From Halogeometricum sp. S1BR25-6 (GTDB taxonomy: Archaea; Halobacteriota; Halobacteria; Halobacteriales; Haloferacaceae): 64,000 nucleotides of DNA. Under the pieces are notes generated by a model. The model saw nothing but the letters and a program-made list of their open reading frames with translations. It had not been told where the DNA came from and ran no database searches. Of this stretch, positions 51,530-59,822 are shown piece by piece (within the stretch, counting starts at the first letter, position 1; every line of letters begins with the position of its first letter). The position numbers and the translations under genes are program-made. The stretch lies in the NCBI RefSeq assembly GCF_031624495.1, contig NZ_JAMQOP010000001.1, positions 744,001 to 808,000 on the forward strand. The letters run 5' to 3'.

Positions 51530-51961
51530 TCAGTCCTCGTCGACGAACGAGGTGACGACAGGACAGGTGGCGTCGAGCAGGATAGACTGGGCGACGCTTC
51601 CGAACAGCACCTTTCCGGTCGGAGAGCGGCGTCGGGGACGGACGACGATGTACCGCGCGTTCCGCTCTTCGGCGTAGTCGATGATTTCGTCGGCCGGATC
51701 GCCCACTAACCCGACGGTTTCGTACTCGACCGAGATATCGGTCACCGCCTCCTCGGCCATTTCGGCCGCCGCGGCGCGAACCTGCTCCATATCGAGCGGA
51801 TCGTCGGCCTGCGCGCTGGTCCGTCCCAGATTCACGAACTCAGAGCGGGTCAACGCGTGGACGAAATGGACCGTATCGCCGAACGCCTCGGCCAGTCGCT
51901 CGGCCTCTTTGACTACCGTCTTCGTTCTGTCCGATCTATCTACCGCTCCGACGATTACCAT
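51530..51961 (-). CDS. Universal stress protein (UspA family, 143 aa)
   Basis: MVIVGAVDRSDRTKTVVKEA opens a UspA fold, and VGDPADEIIDYAEERNARYI is its core. The ATP-binding-type tail reads GKVLFGSVAQSILLDATCPV, close to the G-x9-G-S/T motif. Such UspA proteins often accompany solute transporters. It lies beside, and divergent from, the TctCBA genes. The family role is stress adaptation or transporter regulation; specific function unknown. Confidence 0.9.
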   Translation of the reverse strand: MVIVGAVDRSDRTKTVVKEAERLAEAFGDTVHFVHALTRSEFVNLGRTSAQADDPLDMEQVRAAAAEMAEEAVTDISVEYETVGLVGDPADEIIDYAEERNARYIVVRPRRRSPTGKVLFGSVAQSILLDATCPVVTSFVDED

Positions 51962-52083
51962 GCGTCCTACTGTTTCGTACCCCTACATCATTGTTTCGCC
52001 GCCGAACGTCGGACTCTGGCCGTAGATGTTGTCACTGGATGATAGAAAAACCTAAATGATAGTCCCCATACGATAGAGTAGAG

Positions 52084-53115
52084 ATGACAGACGACAGTAT
52101 CTCTGCCAGCGCTGGGGACAGTCAGGCGAGTACGTACGGTGGTGTGAACCGGCGGAGCGTGCTGAAGGCTCTCGGCGGAACCGGTCTCGTGGCGACCGCG
52201 GGGTGCACCAGCCAGTTGTCCGGCGGGTCGAATCAGGAGTGGCCTTCCCGGCAGGTAGAAGTGGTGTCGCCGTGGTCGGCCGGCGGGGGCGCCGATCGGA
52301 CGAGTCGGGCGGTCGCCGATGCGGCGGAGAGCAACACCGACGTCTCGTGGAACGTCAGCAACCAGACCGGCGGGTCGGGGTCCGTCGGGATGAGTGCGGT
52401 GGCCAACGCGGAGCCGACCGGGCACATGCTCGGTTGTACCGCTCCCGAAATCTGCCTGTATCAGCACCTCGGCATCGCGGACTTGGGTCCGGAAGACATC
52501 ACGCCCATCATGCAGTACACCCAGATGCCCGCGGCCATCGTGGTGCGACAGAACGCCGACTACACGACGGTCGACGAGTTCCTCTCGTACGCGGAGAACA
52601 ACCAGGTGCAGATGGCCAACTCCGGAATCGGGTCCTCGTGGCACATGGCAGGCGCCGCCTGGGCGTCCGAGGCGGGAATCGACGTGCAACACGTCGCGTA
52701 CGAAGGTGCCGCGCCCGCCATCACCGCGACGGTGAACGGCGAGGCGGACTGCGCGACGGTCGGCGCGGTGGAGGTCGCCTCGCAGGTCCGAGACGGTCCC
52801 CTGACCGCGCTCGGCGTCATGTACGACGAACAGCTCGAATCGCTGCCGAACACGCCGACGATGCAGTCGCAGGGGGTCGATATCGTCATCGGATCGTGGC
52901 TCGCGCACTTCGCCCCGCCGGACCTTCCGGACGAGGTGCAGCAGTCCATCGTCGAGACGTACAACACCGTCTACGAGTCCGAGTCGTTCAGCACGTTCAT
53001 GGAGAACAATAACTTCATGCGCGTCAAGCGCGGTCCCGACGAGCTCCAGCAGTTCCTCGACGAGCGCTACGAGTTCTACGGAAACTTGGTCGAAGAGCTG
53101 AACATACAGGCCTGA
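52084..53115 (+). CDS. tctC: Tripartite tricarboxylate transporter substrate-binding lipoprotein TctC (343 aa)
   Basis: A Tat signal (Arg23-Arg24, NRRSVLKALGGTGLVATAGC) with lipobox Cys41 anchors the protein outside the membrane. WPSRQVEVVSPWSAGGGADR, QMANSGIGSSWHMAGAAWAS and GEADCATVGAVEVASQVRDG match the TctC/BugT solute-binding family. These bind carboxylates such as citrate, aromatic acids or dicarboxylates and deliver them to TctAB. tctB and tctA follow after a 280-base gap that holds another promoter. Confidence 0.92.
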   Translation: MTDDSISASAGDSQASTYGGVNRRSVLKALGGTGLVATAGCTSQLSGGSNQEWPSRQVEVVSPWSAGGGADRTSRAVADAAESNTDVSWNVSNQTGGSGSVGMSAVANAEPTGHMLGCTAPEICLYQHLGIADLGPEDITPIMQYTQMPAAIVVRQNADYTTVDEFLSYAENNQVQMANSGIGSSWHMAGAAWASEAGIDVQHVAYEGAAPAITATVNGEADCATVGAVEVASQVRDGPLTALGVMYDEQLESLPNTPTMQSQGVDIVIGSWLAHFAPPDLPDEVQQSIVETYNTVYESESFSTFMENNNFMRVKRGPDELQQFLDERYEFYGNLVEELNIQA

Positions 53116-53172
53116 GCGTCCGCAGTATCGACGACTCGAGGGGCCCGAGACCCTTCGGTCGACACCAGTAGG

Positions 53173-53182
53173 TTTTTATAAA
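53173..53182 (+). promoter_or_regulatory. TATA box downstream of tctC
   Basis: tttttataaa is a strong TATA-like box about 40 bases before the small ORF at 53217 and 225 bases before tctB. tctBA may therefore be transcribed separately from tctC. Confidence 0.5.
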
Positions 53183-53216
53183 TCGTGAGTGAACGTTTCA
53201 CACAGTCACCCAACAC

Positions 53217-53405
53217 ATGAGCACCAGTAATGCACGTTCGGGGCATCGGCAGACCACGCTCCGGCAGAAACGCGACCGAGGTGAACGGCGGCGAGACCCG
53301 ATACCGACCGTTGCGCCGTCGCCGACGAACAGAAGGTCGCGAACCGTAGGAGCGCGGGTCACGTCGATTCGCGAATACGATTTGGAACCGAGGTGGTCCA
53401 CATGA
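53217..53405 (+). CDS. Possible 62-aa leader ORF overlapping tctB
   Basis: An ATG at 53217 opens 62 codons, MSTSNARSGHRQTTLRQKRD..., Arg-rich and without recognisable features. Its TGA overlaps the ATG of tctB at 53402 by four bases, the arrangement used for coupled genes, and it lies behind a TATA box. Its basic composition is unlike real haloarchaeal proteins, so it may be a fortuitous frame or a translated regulatory leader. Confidence 0.3.
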   Translation: MSTSNARSGHRQTTLRQKRDRGERRRDPIPTVAPSPTNRRSRTVGARVTSIREYDLEPRWST

Positions 53406-53887
53406 CGGTGGGAACCGACAGGCTTCGGTCAAGTCCGCTCGCGGTCGCCTTCATCGTCGGCGCGGCGGTTGTGATACTCTTCGCGGCCCAGTTCCCGAGC
53501 GGCGGCGAGGTCGGACCGGGTTTCTTCCCCATCGGCATCTCAGCCGGCATCATCCTCTTCGCACTCGTCGAGTTGGTCACCGAGAGCGACGGTGGCCTCG
53601 ACGTGAGCGACCACGACCTTCGGGCCGCCGGCGTGGTGTTTGCCCTCGTGCTGGGCTATCTCCTGATGATGCCGCTTGCGGGATTCCTCGTGGGGACGAT
53701 ACTGTTCCTGCCGGTCATCCTCTACTACTCGGGTGTCCGCTCGCCGGCGACGATACTCCTGATGTCGATACTGCTTCCCGTCGCGCTGTTCTACATCTTT
53801 AGTCAGTTCTTCTTGGTCCCGCTCCCGGAGGGCGTGATACCGTTTTCCAGACTGCTCCCGCGGCTTCCCGTCTGGGTGATGCTATGA
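53402..53887 (+). CDS. tctB: Tripartite tricarboxylate transporter small membrane subunit TctB (161 aa)
   Basis: Four hydrophobic helices (LAVAFIVGAAVVILFAAQFP; GFFPIGISAGIILFALVELV; AAGVVFALVLGYLLMMPLAG; ILLPVALFYIFSQFFLVPLP) and the GPGFFP motif mark TctB. A GTG three codons upstream is possible. The stop overlaps the tctA start by ATGA. Confidence 0.9.
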   Translation: MTVGTDRLRSSPLAVAFIVGAAVVILFAAQFPSGGEVGPGFFPIGISAGIILFALVELVTESDGGLDVSDHDLRAAGVVFALVLGYLLMMPLAGFLVGTILFLPVILYYSGVRSPATILLMSILLPVALFYIFSQFFLVPLPEGVIPFSRLLPRLPVWVML

Positions 53888-55374
53888 TCGAGGCCATCCT
53901 CGGCGGGTTGGCGAACGTCCTCAACCCGTTCACGCTGTTCCTGATGGTCGCCGGCGTACTCATCGGCATCCTGATGGGGTCGATTCCGGGGATGACGGCG
54001 ACGATGACCGTCGCCGTCCTGCTCTCGTTCACGTTCACGATGGACCCGGGCAACGGGATGATGCTCCTGCTCGGTATCTACGGCGGCGCGGTGTACTCGG
54101 GGTCGATCCCAGCGATTCTCATCCGTACGCCGGGAACGCCGTCGGCGGCGGCGACCATCTTCGACGGCTACCCGCTCTCGCAGAAGGGAGAGGCGGGCAG
54201 AGCCATCCGCATCAGCACCGTTGCCTCGTTCATCGGCGGCGTCATCAGCGTCATCGGTCTGATGTTCTTCTCCCCGCTCATCGCCGACGCGGCGCTGCAG
54301 TTCCGTTCGCCGGAGTTCTTCGCGCTCGCGCTGTTCGGGTTGACGATCATCGCCAGCGTCAGCGGCGACTCCCTCCCGAAAGGGATGATATCCGGCCTCT
54401 TCGGGATGCTCGTCGCAACCGTCGGTATCGACCCACTCACCGGCTTCCAGCGGTTCACCTTCGGCGTTCCGGAACTGCTCACCGGCGTCCAGTTCATCGC
54501 GGTCATGATCGGATTGTTCGGTATCGCGGAGGGGATGAAGGCGTACTCCTCGGGTATCGACGGTGAGGGCAAGAAGGTCGAACAAGATATCGAGGGCATC
54601 GTCCCCTCCCTCTCGGACCTGAAGGCCATCGGTCCCGTCTCGACGCTGTCCGGCATCGCCGGCGTCCTCATCGGCTCGATTCCCGGCGCGGGCGGCGACA
54701 TCGCGGCGTTCATCACCTACAACGAGGCGACGCGGTGGATCAAGGATGCCGTCCCCTCGTTCGGTGAGGGTAACATCCGCGGTATCGCGGCCGCGGAGTC
54801 CGGGAACAACGCCAGCACTGGCGGCGCGCTGATTCCGACGCTCACACTCGGCATCCCGGGCGACTCGGTATCGGCCATCCTCATCGGCGCGCTGATGGTC
54901 CACGACGTCCAACCCGGTCCGGCGCTCTATCAGGAGGAGACGACGCTGCTGTACACCATCTTCGTCGGCTTCCTCCTCATTTACGTTCTCATCCTCCTCT
55001 TCGGGCTGCTCGGAGCGCACTACTGGGTTCGACTCATCAACATCCGGGAATCGCTGTTGTGGCCCGCCATCCTCGTCCTCTGCGTCATCGGTGCGGTGGC
55101 GCTCCGGGGCAACCTGTTCGACGCGTGGGTGATGCTCGGCGCGGGTGCCCTCGGGTACGTGCTCCGACTCCGGGGCTACCCGTTGGCGCCGATGGTGCTC
55201 GGACTCATCCTCGCGCCCATCGCCGAGACGAATCTCCGACGTTCTCTCTCGCTGTCCGGAGGCTCGCTCGATATCTTCTACACGAGTCCCATCGCACTCG
55301 TGATCATCCTCCTCAGCGTCGCGACTATCGCCGTTCCCGCCGTTCGCTCTCTCTCTTCGGGTTCCTCCGCCTGA
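53884..55374 (+). CDS. tctA: Tripartite tricarboxylate transporter large membrane subunit TctA (496 aa)
   Basis: The TctA signatures GVLIGILMGSIPGMTATMTV, YGGAVYSGSIPAILIRTPGT and GGALIPTLTLGIPGDSVSAI are plain, with about ten to twelve membrane helices. This channel subunit works with TctB and the lipoprotein TctC to import carboxylates using the ion gradient. It ends the transporter operon, and an AT-rich, gene-free stretch follows. The substrate is unknown, but the neighbouring dehydrogenases and aldolase suggest a hydroxy or sugar acid. Confidence 0.94.
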   Translation: MIEAILGGLANVLNPFTLFLMVAGVLIGILMGSIPGMTATMTVAVLLSFTFTMDPGNGMMLLLGIYGGAVYSGSIPAILIRTPGTPSAAATIFDGYPLSQKGEAGRAIRISTVASFIGGVISVIGLMFFSPLIADAALQFRSPEFFALALFGLTIIASVSGDSLPKGMISGLFGMLVATVGIDPLTGFQRFTFGVPELLTGVQFIAVMIGLFGIAEGMKAYSSGIDGEGKKVEQDIEGIVPSLSDLKAIGPVSTLSGIAGVLIGSIPGAGGDIAAFITYNEATRWIKDAVPSFGEGNIRGIAAAESGNNASTGGALIPTLTLGIPGDSVSAILIGALMVHDVQPGPALYQEETTLLYTIFVGFLLIYVLILLFGLLGAHYWVRLINIRESLLWPAILVLCVIGAVALRGNLFDAWVMLGAGALGYVLRLRGYPLAPMVLGLILAPIAETNLRRSLSLSGGSLDIFYTSPIALVIILLSVATIAVPAVRSLSSGSSA

Positions 55375-55800
55375 ACAGCGGTTCTTACTTCTACGGGTTT
55401 TCCTCGTCTCAACAAGCGTACGGACTCGGAGTCGAAGCGTAGCGTTCGTACGAACGGTACGGAAGCGGAGCCCTTCTGTATTCGTTCTAAATAGGGAAAG
55501 CGTATCTACTTCATCCGAATACAGAACTTTACTGGACGCTTATAAGAGATGAATAGAACACAATAGTAGCTTTATTCTGTATACGATTTCACTAGGATAG
55601 ATAACGATTTCGAATTTCGATACATAGAAATAGAAATCCCGTATATAGATATAACGACTCTGTTTGAGACTTGGGCTAACCCACACGACTCCTCAGCGGT
55701 AGCCGTCTCTTGGTGGCATTAAAACACAATCCTACGAAATATAAGATCAATTCTATTTTCCTCAACACTTTACTAGTTACCCTCCTGAGAGTAGCTCGTC
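55375..55800. other. AT-rich gene-free region before the protease
   Basis: About 430 bases, strongly AT-rich from about 55490 to 55780, without a supported frame on either strand. It separates the transporter operon from the protease gene and probably holds a terminator for tctA and the protease promoter. Such low-GC patches in haloarchaea often mark recently inserted or weakly constrained DNA. Confidence 0.5.
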
Positions 55801-57306
55801 ATGTCTCCGCTTACCAGACGCGCACTCCTCAAAGGAGTCGCCGGCAGCACGGTCGCCCTCGGGGCGATGGGAACCGCGACGGCCGCGGACGACCGGGAAC
55901 AGTACGTCGTCACCGCGTCCGGGACGGGCGCACTGAAGCGACTCGAACGAAGCGACGCGGAGGTCGTCGCCTCCATCGCAGGCGATACCGTCCACCTCGT
56001 CCTCGCGACCGAGGCGGCGGACATCGAGGGAATCAGCGGTGTCGCGTCCGTCGACCCGAACGAGGGGTATCGCCTGCTCGGCCCGGCGAAGCGGGCGACC
56101 AGCACGGCGGAGTCGCTGGACGACCAGTACGCCTCGCTCCAGTGGGACAAGATGGCCGAGACGACCGGCGCGTTCGAGGCGCACGACACCGCGACGGGCG
56201 CCGGCAGCACCGTCGCCATCATCGACACCGGCATCGACGAACAGCACCCGGACATCCCCGCCGTGATGGAGAAGGGCAGACTGTTCCGCGCGGACGGACT
56301 GACCAGCCCCGACGACGACCCTACCGTGGCGGGCGACGAGACCATCGAGGCGAACCTCCACCCCGACACCGAGGAGGTGGAACCGTACGTCTGGCGCGGC
56401 CCGCCGGAGACGCGTTCGCAGTCGGCGGCCGACGACGTGCAATCACACGGAAGTCACTGCGCCGGCATCGCCGCGGCGAAGGACGACATCGACGCCGACG
56501 GCGTTCCCGAGGACCTCGGCGTCGTCGGGATGGCGCCGGACGCCGAGGCCGTGCCTCTTCGCGTGTTCTACTGGAAGCGATTCGAGGACTACGAACTCGA
56601 CGGCGACGCCGACGGCGAGGTCGAGGAGACGATTCCGGTCGTCACGACGCTGTACACCACGGACTTCGACATCATGAGCGCCATCGACTACGCCCCCGAC
56701 GTCGGCGCTGACGCCGCGAACATGAGCCTCGGTGGCGGCGTGGTGAAGGGTTCCGCGCACAGTTCCGGCGAGCACGTCGCCTACCAGCGCGTGACGCAGG
56801 ACGCGGTCGAGCGGGGCACCGTCGTGACCGCCAGCGCGGGCAACGCGAGCGCGAACCTCCAACAGGGCGGCTTCTACACCCTCCCGAACAGCGTCCCCGG
56901 GACACTGAGCGTCAGCGCCACCGGGCCGAACAACGAACTCGCATTCTACTCGAACTACGGCACCAGCGACATCGACGTCGGAGCGCCCGGCGGCGGCTAC
57001 GAGACGCTGGAGAAGACGCTCGCGGCCGATACCGAGTGGCCCTATCCCACGAACCTCGTTCTCTCGACGGTGCCGCCGGACCTCAACGACGGCCTCGCGT
57101 ACGACTGGTACGCCGGCACGTCGATGGCCGCACCGCAGGTGGCCGGTCTCGTCGCCCTGATTCGGGAGGTGGCGCCGGAGATGAGCGCCAAGAAAATTCA
57201 AAACGTTATCGAGCGCACCGCCCGCTACAGCACGGGCCGGAGCAGCCCCAAACTCGGCGCGGGCGTCGTCTACGCCCCCGACGCTCTCGAAGAGGCGCAG
57301 CGCTGA
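55801..57306 (+). CDS. Secreted subtilisin-like serine protease (halolysin type, 501 aa)
   Basis: A Tat signal (TRRALLKGVAGSTVALGAMG) leads to an N-terminal inhibitor-like propeptide (about 33-90: VVASIAGDTVHLVLATEAAD). The catalytic domain has Asp142 in IIDTGID, His216 in SHGSHCAGIAA, oxyanion Asn348 in SAGN and Ser441 in GTSMAAPQVAG. So all S8 residues are intact. An Asp/Glu-rich insertion (DYELDGDADGEVEETIPVVT) precedes the Asn region. Unlike classic halolysins, no C-terminal extension domain is present. Likely an extracellular protein-degrading enzyme. Confidence 0.94.
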   Translation: MSPLTRRALLKGVAGSTVALGAMGTATAADDREQYVVTASGTGALKRLERSDAEVVASIAGDTVHLVLATEAADIEGISGVASVDPNEGYRLLGPAKRATSTAESLDDQYASLQWDKMAETTGAFEAHDTATGAGSTVAIIDTGIDEQHPDIPAVMEKGRLFRADGLTSPDDDPTVAGDETIEANLHPDTEEVEPYVWRGPPETRSQSAADDVQSHGSHCAGIAAAKDDIDADGVPEDLGVVGMAPDAEAVPLRVFYWKRFEDYELDGDADGEVEETIPVVTTLYTTDFDIMSAIDYAPDVGADAANMSLGGGVVKGSAHSSGEHVAYQRVTQDAVERGTVVTASAGNASANLQQGGFYTLPNSVPGTLSVSATGPNNELAFYSNYGTSDIDVGAPGGGYETLEKTLAADTEWPYPTNLVLSTVPPDLNDGLAYDWYAGTSMAAPQVAGLVALIREVAPEMSAKKIQNVIERTARYSTGRSSPKLGAGVVYAPDALEEAQR

Positions 57307-57463
57307 GCCGCGAGTCCCGCTCGAAGTACCGGCCGCGACCGTTCAATTTCGCGCGCTATCCGTAGAAACCTGACGTGTCGTGCAATTGTGACGAGTATCA
57401 TCGATAAACACGGTAGTATATATCCGAATCCGGTTACCTAATTTGATATTCTTCGACATAAGG

Positions 57464-57473
57464 TTATACACTG
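57464..57473 (+). promoter_or_regulatory. TATA-like box of the transducer relic
   Basis: ggttatacac lies 26 bases before the ATG at 57494, so the relic keeps a plausible promoter. Confidence 0.4.
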
Positions 57474-57493
57474 CCGTCAGAAATCACGGCGGC

Positions 57494-57695
57494 ATGGACA
57501 CGAACCCGGGGGGACTGTCCGAACTCCTCTCCGACAGAATCCGGACGAGCTATCTGGCGAAGATGGTCGCCGTCTTCGTCGTGATCGGCCTCGTCGTCGC
57601 GTCGGTCGGCGCGTACAGCTACGTCAACACGAGCCAACACGTGAAAGCGGAGACATAGGAAGAACTGGTCGCCAACGCGGAGACTCAACGACTCG
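57494..57695 (+). pseudogene. N-terminal relic of a chemotaxis (Htr) transducer
   Basis: MDTNPGGLSELLSDRIRTSY followed by a membrane helix (LAKMVAVFVVIGLVVASVGA) and YVNTSQHVKAET resembles the N-terminus of haloarchaeal transducers. A TAG codon at 57656-57658 interrupts it, after which EELVANAETQRL continues the expected sequence for about ten codons and then collides with the response-regulator gene on the other strand. Sensor, HAMP and signalling domains are gone. Confidence 0.65.
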
Positions 57696-58080
57696 CTTCG
57701 AGGCGTTCGAGGAACTCCTCGCGACGGATCGGCTTGGTGATGTACGCGGCGATGCGGTCGCCGTCGTCGTTCAGGTGTTCGTCCGCTTCGTAGGCGCTGA
57801 GGACGAACACGTCGCCGTCGAACGCCGTTTCGTCGAGGCGGTCTATCACCTCCGGTCCCGAGAGGTTCGGCATCCGACGGTCGAGGACGAGGACGTCCAC
57901 CGACGCGTCGAGTTCCGACAGCGCGGCCTCTCCGTCGGCCGCCTCCCGCACCGACCACCCTTTCTCTCCCGCCAGCCAGATGACGAGCGTCTCCCGAAAC
58001 GCCTCGTCGTCGTCGACCAACAGGACGGTTTGTTCCGTCGCCTCTTCCTCCCGTTCGGACGTAGGTTGACTGTGCTGCAT
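57685..58080 (-). CDS. Single-domain response regulator (131 aa)
   Basis: The receiver domain has Asp23-25 acid pocket (LVDDDEAFRE), phospho-acceptor Asp67 (VDVLVLDRRMPNLSG), Ser95 and Lys116 (ITKPI). It resembles the receiver of HalX-type regulators, but the C-terminal HalX domain is absent: the protein ends EFLERLEASR. It may be truncated or a stand-alone receiver. The adjoining transducer relic is on the opposite strand and no histidine kinase gene is nearby. Confidence 0.85.
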   Translation of the reverse strand: MQHSQPTSEREEEATEQTVLLVDDDEAFRETLVIWLAGEKGWSVREAADGEAALSELDASVDVLVLDRRMPNLSGPEVIDRLDETAFDGDVFVLSAYEADEHLNDDGDRIAAYITKPIRREEFLERLEASR

Positions 58081-58314
58081 GCGTCTTACTTTTTGGAGGT
58101 CCCAACCCGCGACACCCGGTCGTCTTTACAGATAGTTCTGATTGACGACTCATCTGATATAAGCACTCGCCTTGTATGTACAAGTCCGTTCTTACTATCG
58201 GTCCGCTCTCGTCACCAGCGAGACGCGCCGACCGGCCCGCCGTTCAGCACCGCGTCGAGAGTTCTCACAGAACCACAACCGTTCTCCCGTTCGGTTCGGT
58301 TCGGTAGCCGAGGT

Positions 58315-58799
58315 ATGGACGACGTACCCGAAGCGCAGGAGTTCTCGCGTGCGACCCTCGCACGGATGCTTCGGCAGGTCGACCCGGATGCGACGCTTCG
58401 GGATAGCACCCGCGTCGACCGCGGCTTCTGCTCCATCTACCGACTCGACGTGCGCGGCGACGAGGGGACCGAGTGCGATACCTGAAGGCGTCCCCCGACG
58501 GCGAGCCTCGGTCGATTCCGGCCGAACCCCGGATTCAGTCCATTCTCCGCGCTCGCACGTCGATGCCCGTCCCCGCGGTTCGCGGCGTCGTCGACGACCA
58601 CGGGGCGCTCCCGACGTCCTACTTCCTCATGGACGCCCTCCCCGGCGAGCGCGTCGCCTACGAACGCGTGACTCGGTTCGGCGACGACGCGCTTCGACGA
58701 CTCGCCCGGGAGACGGGCGAGCAGTTGGGCGAACTCCACTCGGTTCCGGCCGTCGATGCGTTCGGGTTCGTCGGCCACGACACCGCTGAGGGCCGTCAC
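58315..58799 (+). pseudogene. Broken phosphotransferase-family (APH/choline-kinase-like) gene
   Basis: One frame starts MDDVPEAQEFSRATLARMLR and reaches IYRLDVRGDEGTE. It then ends at about 58485, where the downstream frame continues with RYLKASPDGEPRS, SILRARTSMPVPAVRGVVDD, TSYFLMDALPGERVAYE and LARETGEQLGELHSV. Together they form the first 160 residues of an aminoglycoside-phosphotransferase-fold protein. A frameshift separates them, and the catalytic HGDLxxxN region is missing where it meets the Bat-type gene. So the gene is both shifted and 3'-truncated. Confidence 0.7.
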
Positions 58800-58827
58800 A
58801 CGGAGCCGGGCGCGGAGCGACCGGGTC

Positions 58828-59490
58828 TCAGCGCTCCTCGCGGTCGCGCTCCGTCGAGAGCGTCTCGCCCAGAACGGCGTTGATTCCGCGTCGGATTCGG
58901 GAGCCGACCGCCTGCTGGGTGATTCCGAGTTCCGAGCCCAGTTCGGCCATCGTCACCTCGCGCGGCGTGTCGAAGTAGCCGCGTTCGTACGCCAAGACCA
59001 GCGCCTCGCGTTGGGCTTCGGTCAGGGTCGCCTCCCCCGAACGCCGTCGCGGGGTGAGCGAGCGGACTTCGGTCATCGTGACCGGCACGTCCCACTCCTG
59101 ACAGCGGTCGTAGAACGCGGCGACGTCGTCGCGCCCGTCGCCGCGTATCCGGAACAGCCACTCCTCGCTCGTGCCGACCGCTTCGAGGAGCGACACCGCC
59201 GTCTCGGCCAGCGCACTCAGAACGCCCTGATGGGCGGTGTTCCACTCGACGCGCAGGAGGTACTGGTCGTCGACGGCGTCCACGAGTCGAACGCTCCGCA
59301 CGGCCGGGTGCGGGGAGAACGCCGCCTCGACGTCGTCGACGCGAACGCCGTGCACCCACACGTACGGGACCACCGTGCCGCGGTTCGGGACGACCCGTTC
59401 GAGTTCCACGGTCGCCGCCGGGAGCGCCTCGAAGACGCTTCCCAACGGGAACTCCCGGGCGCGGACCGTGAACGTCGCCTCAGTCGCCAT
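58828..59490 (-). CDS. Bacterio-opsin-activator (Bat/HTH_10) family transcriptional regulator (220 aa)
   Basis: The C-terminal HTH_10 domain (LTEAQREALVLAYERGYFDT; AELGSELGITQQAVGSRIRR) is the haloarchaeal Bat DNA-binding module. The N-terminal 150 residues hold a sensing domain without recognised ligand motif (YVWVHGVRVDDVEAAF; LLRVEWNTAHQGVLSALAET). Family members regulate diverse metabolic genes. It lies 332 bases upstream of the end of nirA on the same strand. It might control nitrate assimilation, but this is only proximity. Confidence 0.9.
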   Translation of the reverse strand: MATEATFTVRAREFPLGSVFEALPAATVELERVVPNRGTVVPYVWVHGVRVDDVEAAFSPHPAVRSVRLVDAVDDQYLLRVEWNTAHQGVLSALAETAVSLLEAVGTSEEWLFRIRGDGRDDVAAFYDRCQEWDVPVTMTEVRSLTPRRRSGEATLTEAQREALVLAYERGYFDTPREVTMAELGSELGITQQAVGSRIRRGINAVLGETLSTERDREER

Positions 59491-59822
59491 TCTTCGTCGG
59501 GCACCGATAGCCGACTGGTGGACGGTCGCGGGAAGGAGTGACTGCTCGCGTCTCCCCGCCGCGCGGGGGGCCGAATCGGGGTCGGTCGGCGTCCGGAAAG
59601 GGAATCGAGAGGGAAGAGACAGGTCTGACCATCGAGCGTACTGACGTACAGCGATGATTCACCTAACGGGCCGCTTTCCGTGTGAAAGGCGTTTAAGTGC
59701 TCGCGGGCGGCCGTCGTCGCGCAGTCCGTCAGTTTCCGCGGTCGGAACGTCGAACGGCGCCGCCGACCGCTCTCGCTCGCATCAGGTGGGACGCAGCGCA
59801 CCGTCCGACGGGGCTGCGGCGC
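59491..59822. other. Intergenic region downstream of nirA
   Basis: About 330 GC-rich bases with no supported gene. It includes the upstream region of the Bat-type regulator. A tttccgtgtgaaaggcgtttaag segment near 59676-59699 is moderately AT-rich. No palindrome noted. Confidence 0.35.

Noticed and set aside
53802-55020. 405-codon minus-strand frame opposite tctA
   Set aside because: Antisense shadow. The plus strand carries all TctA signatures.
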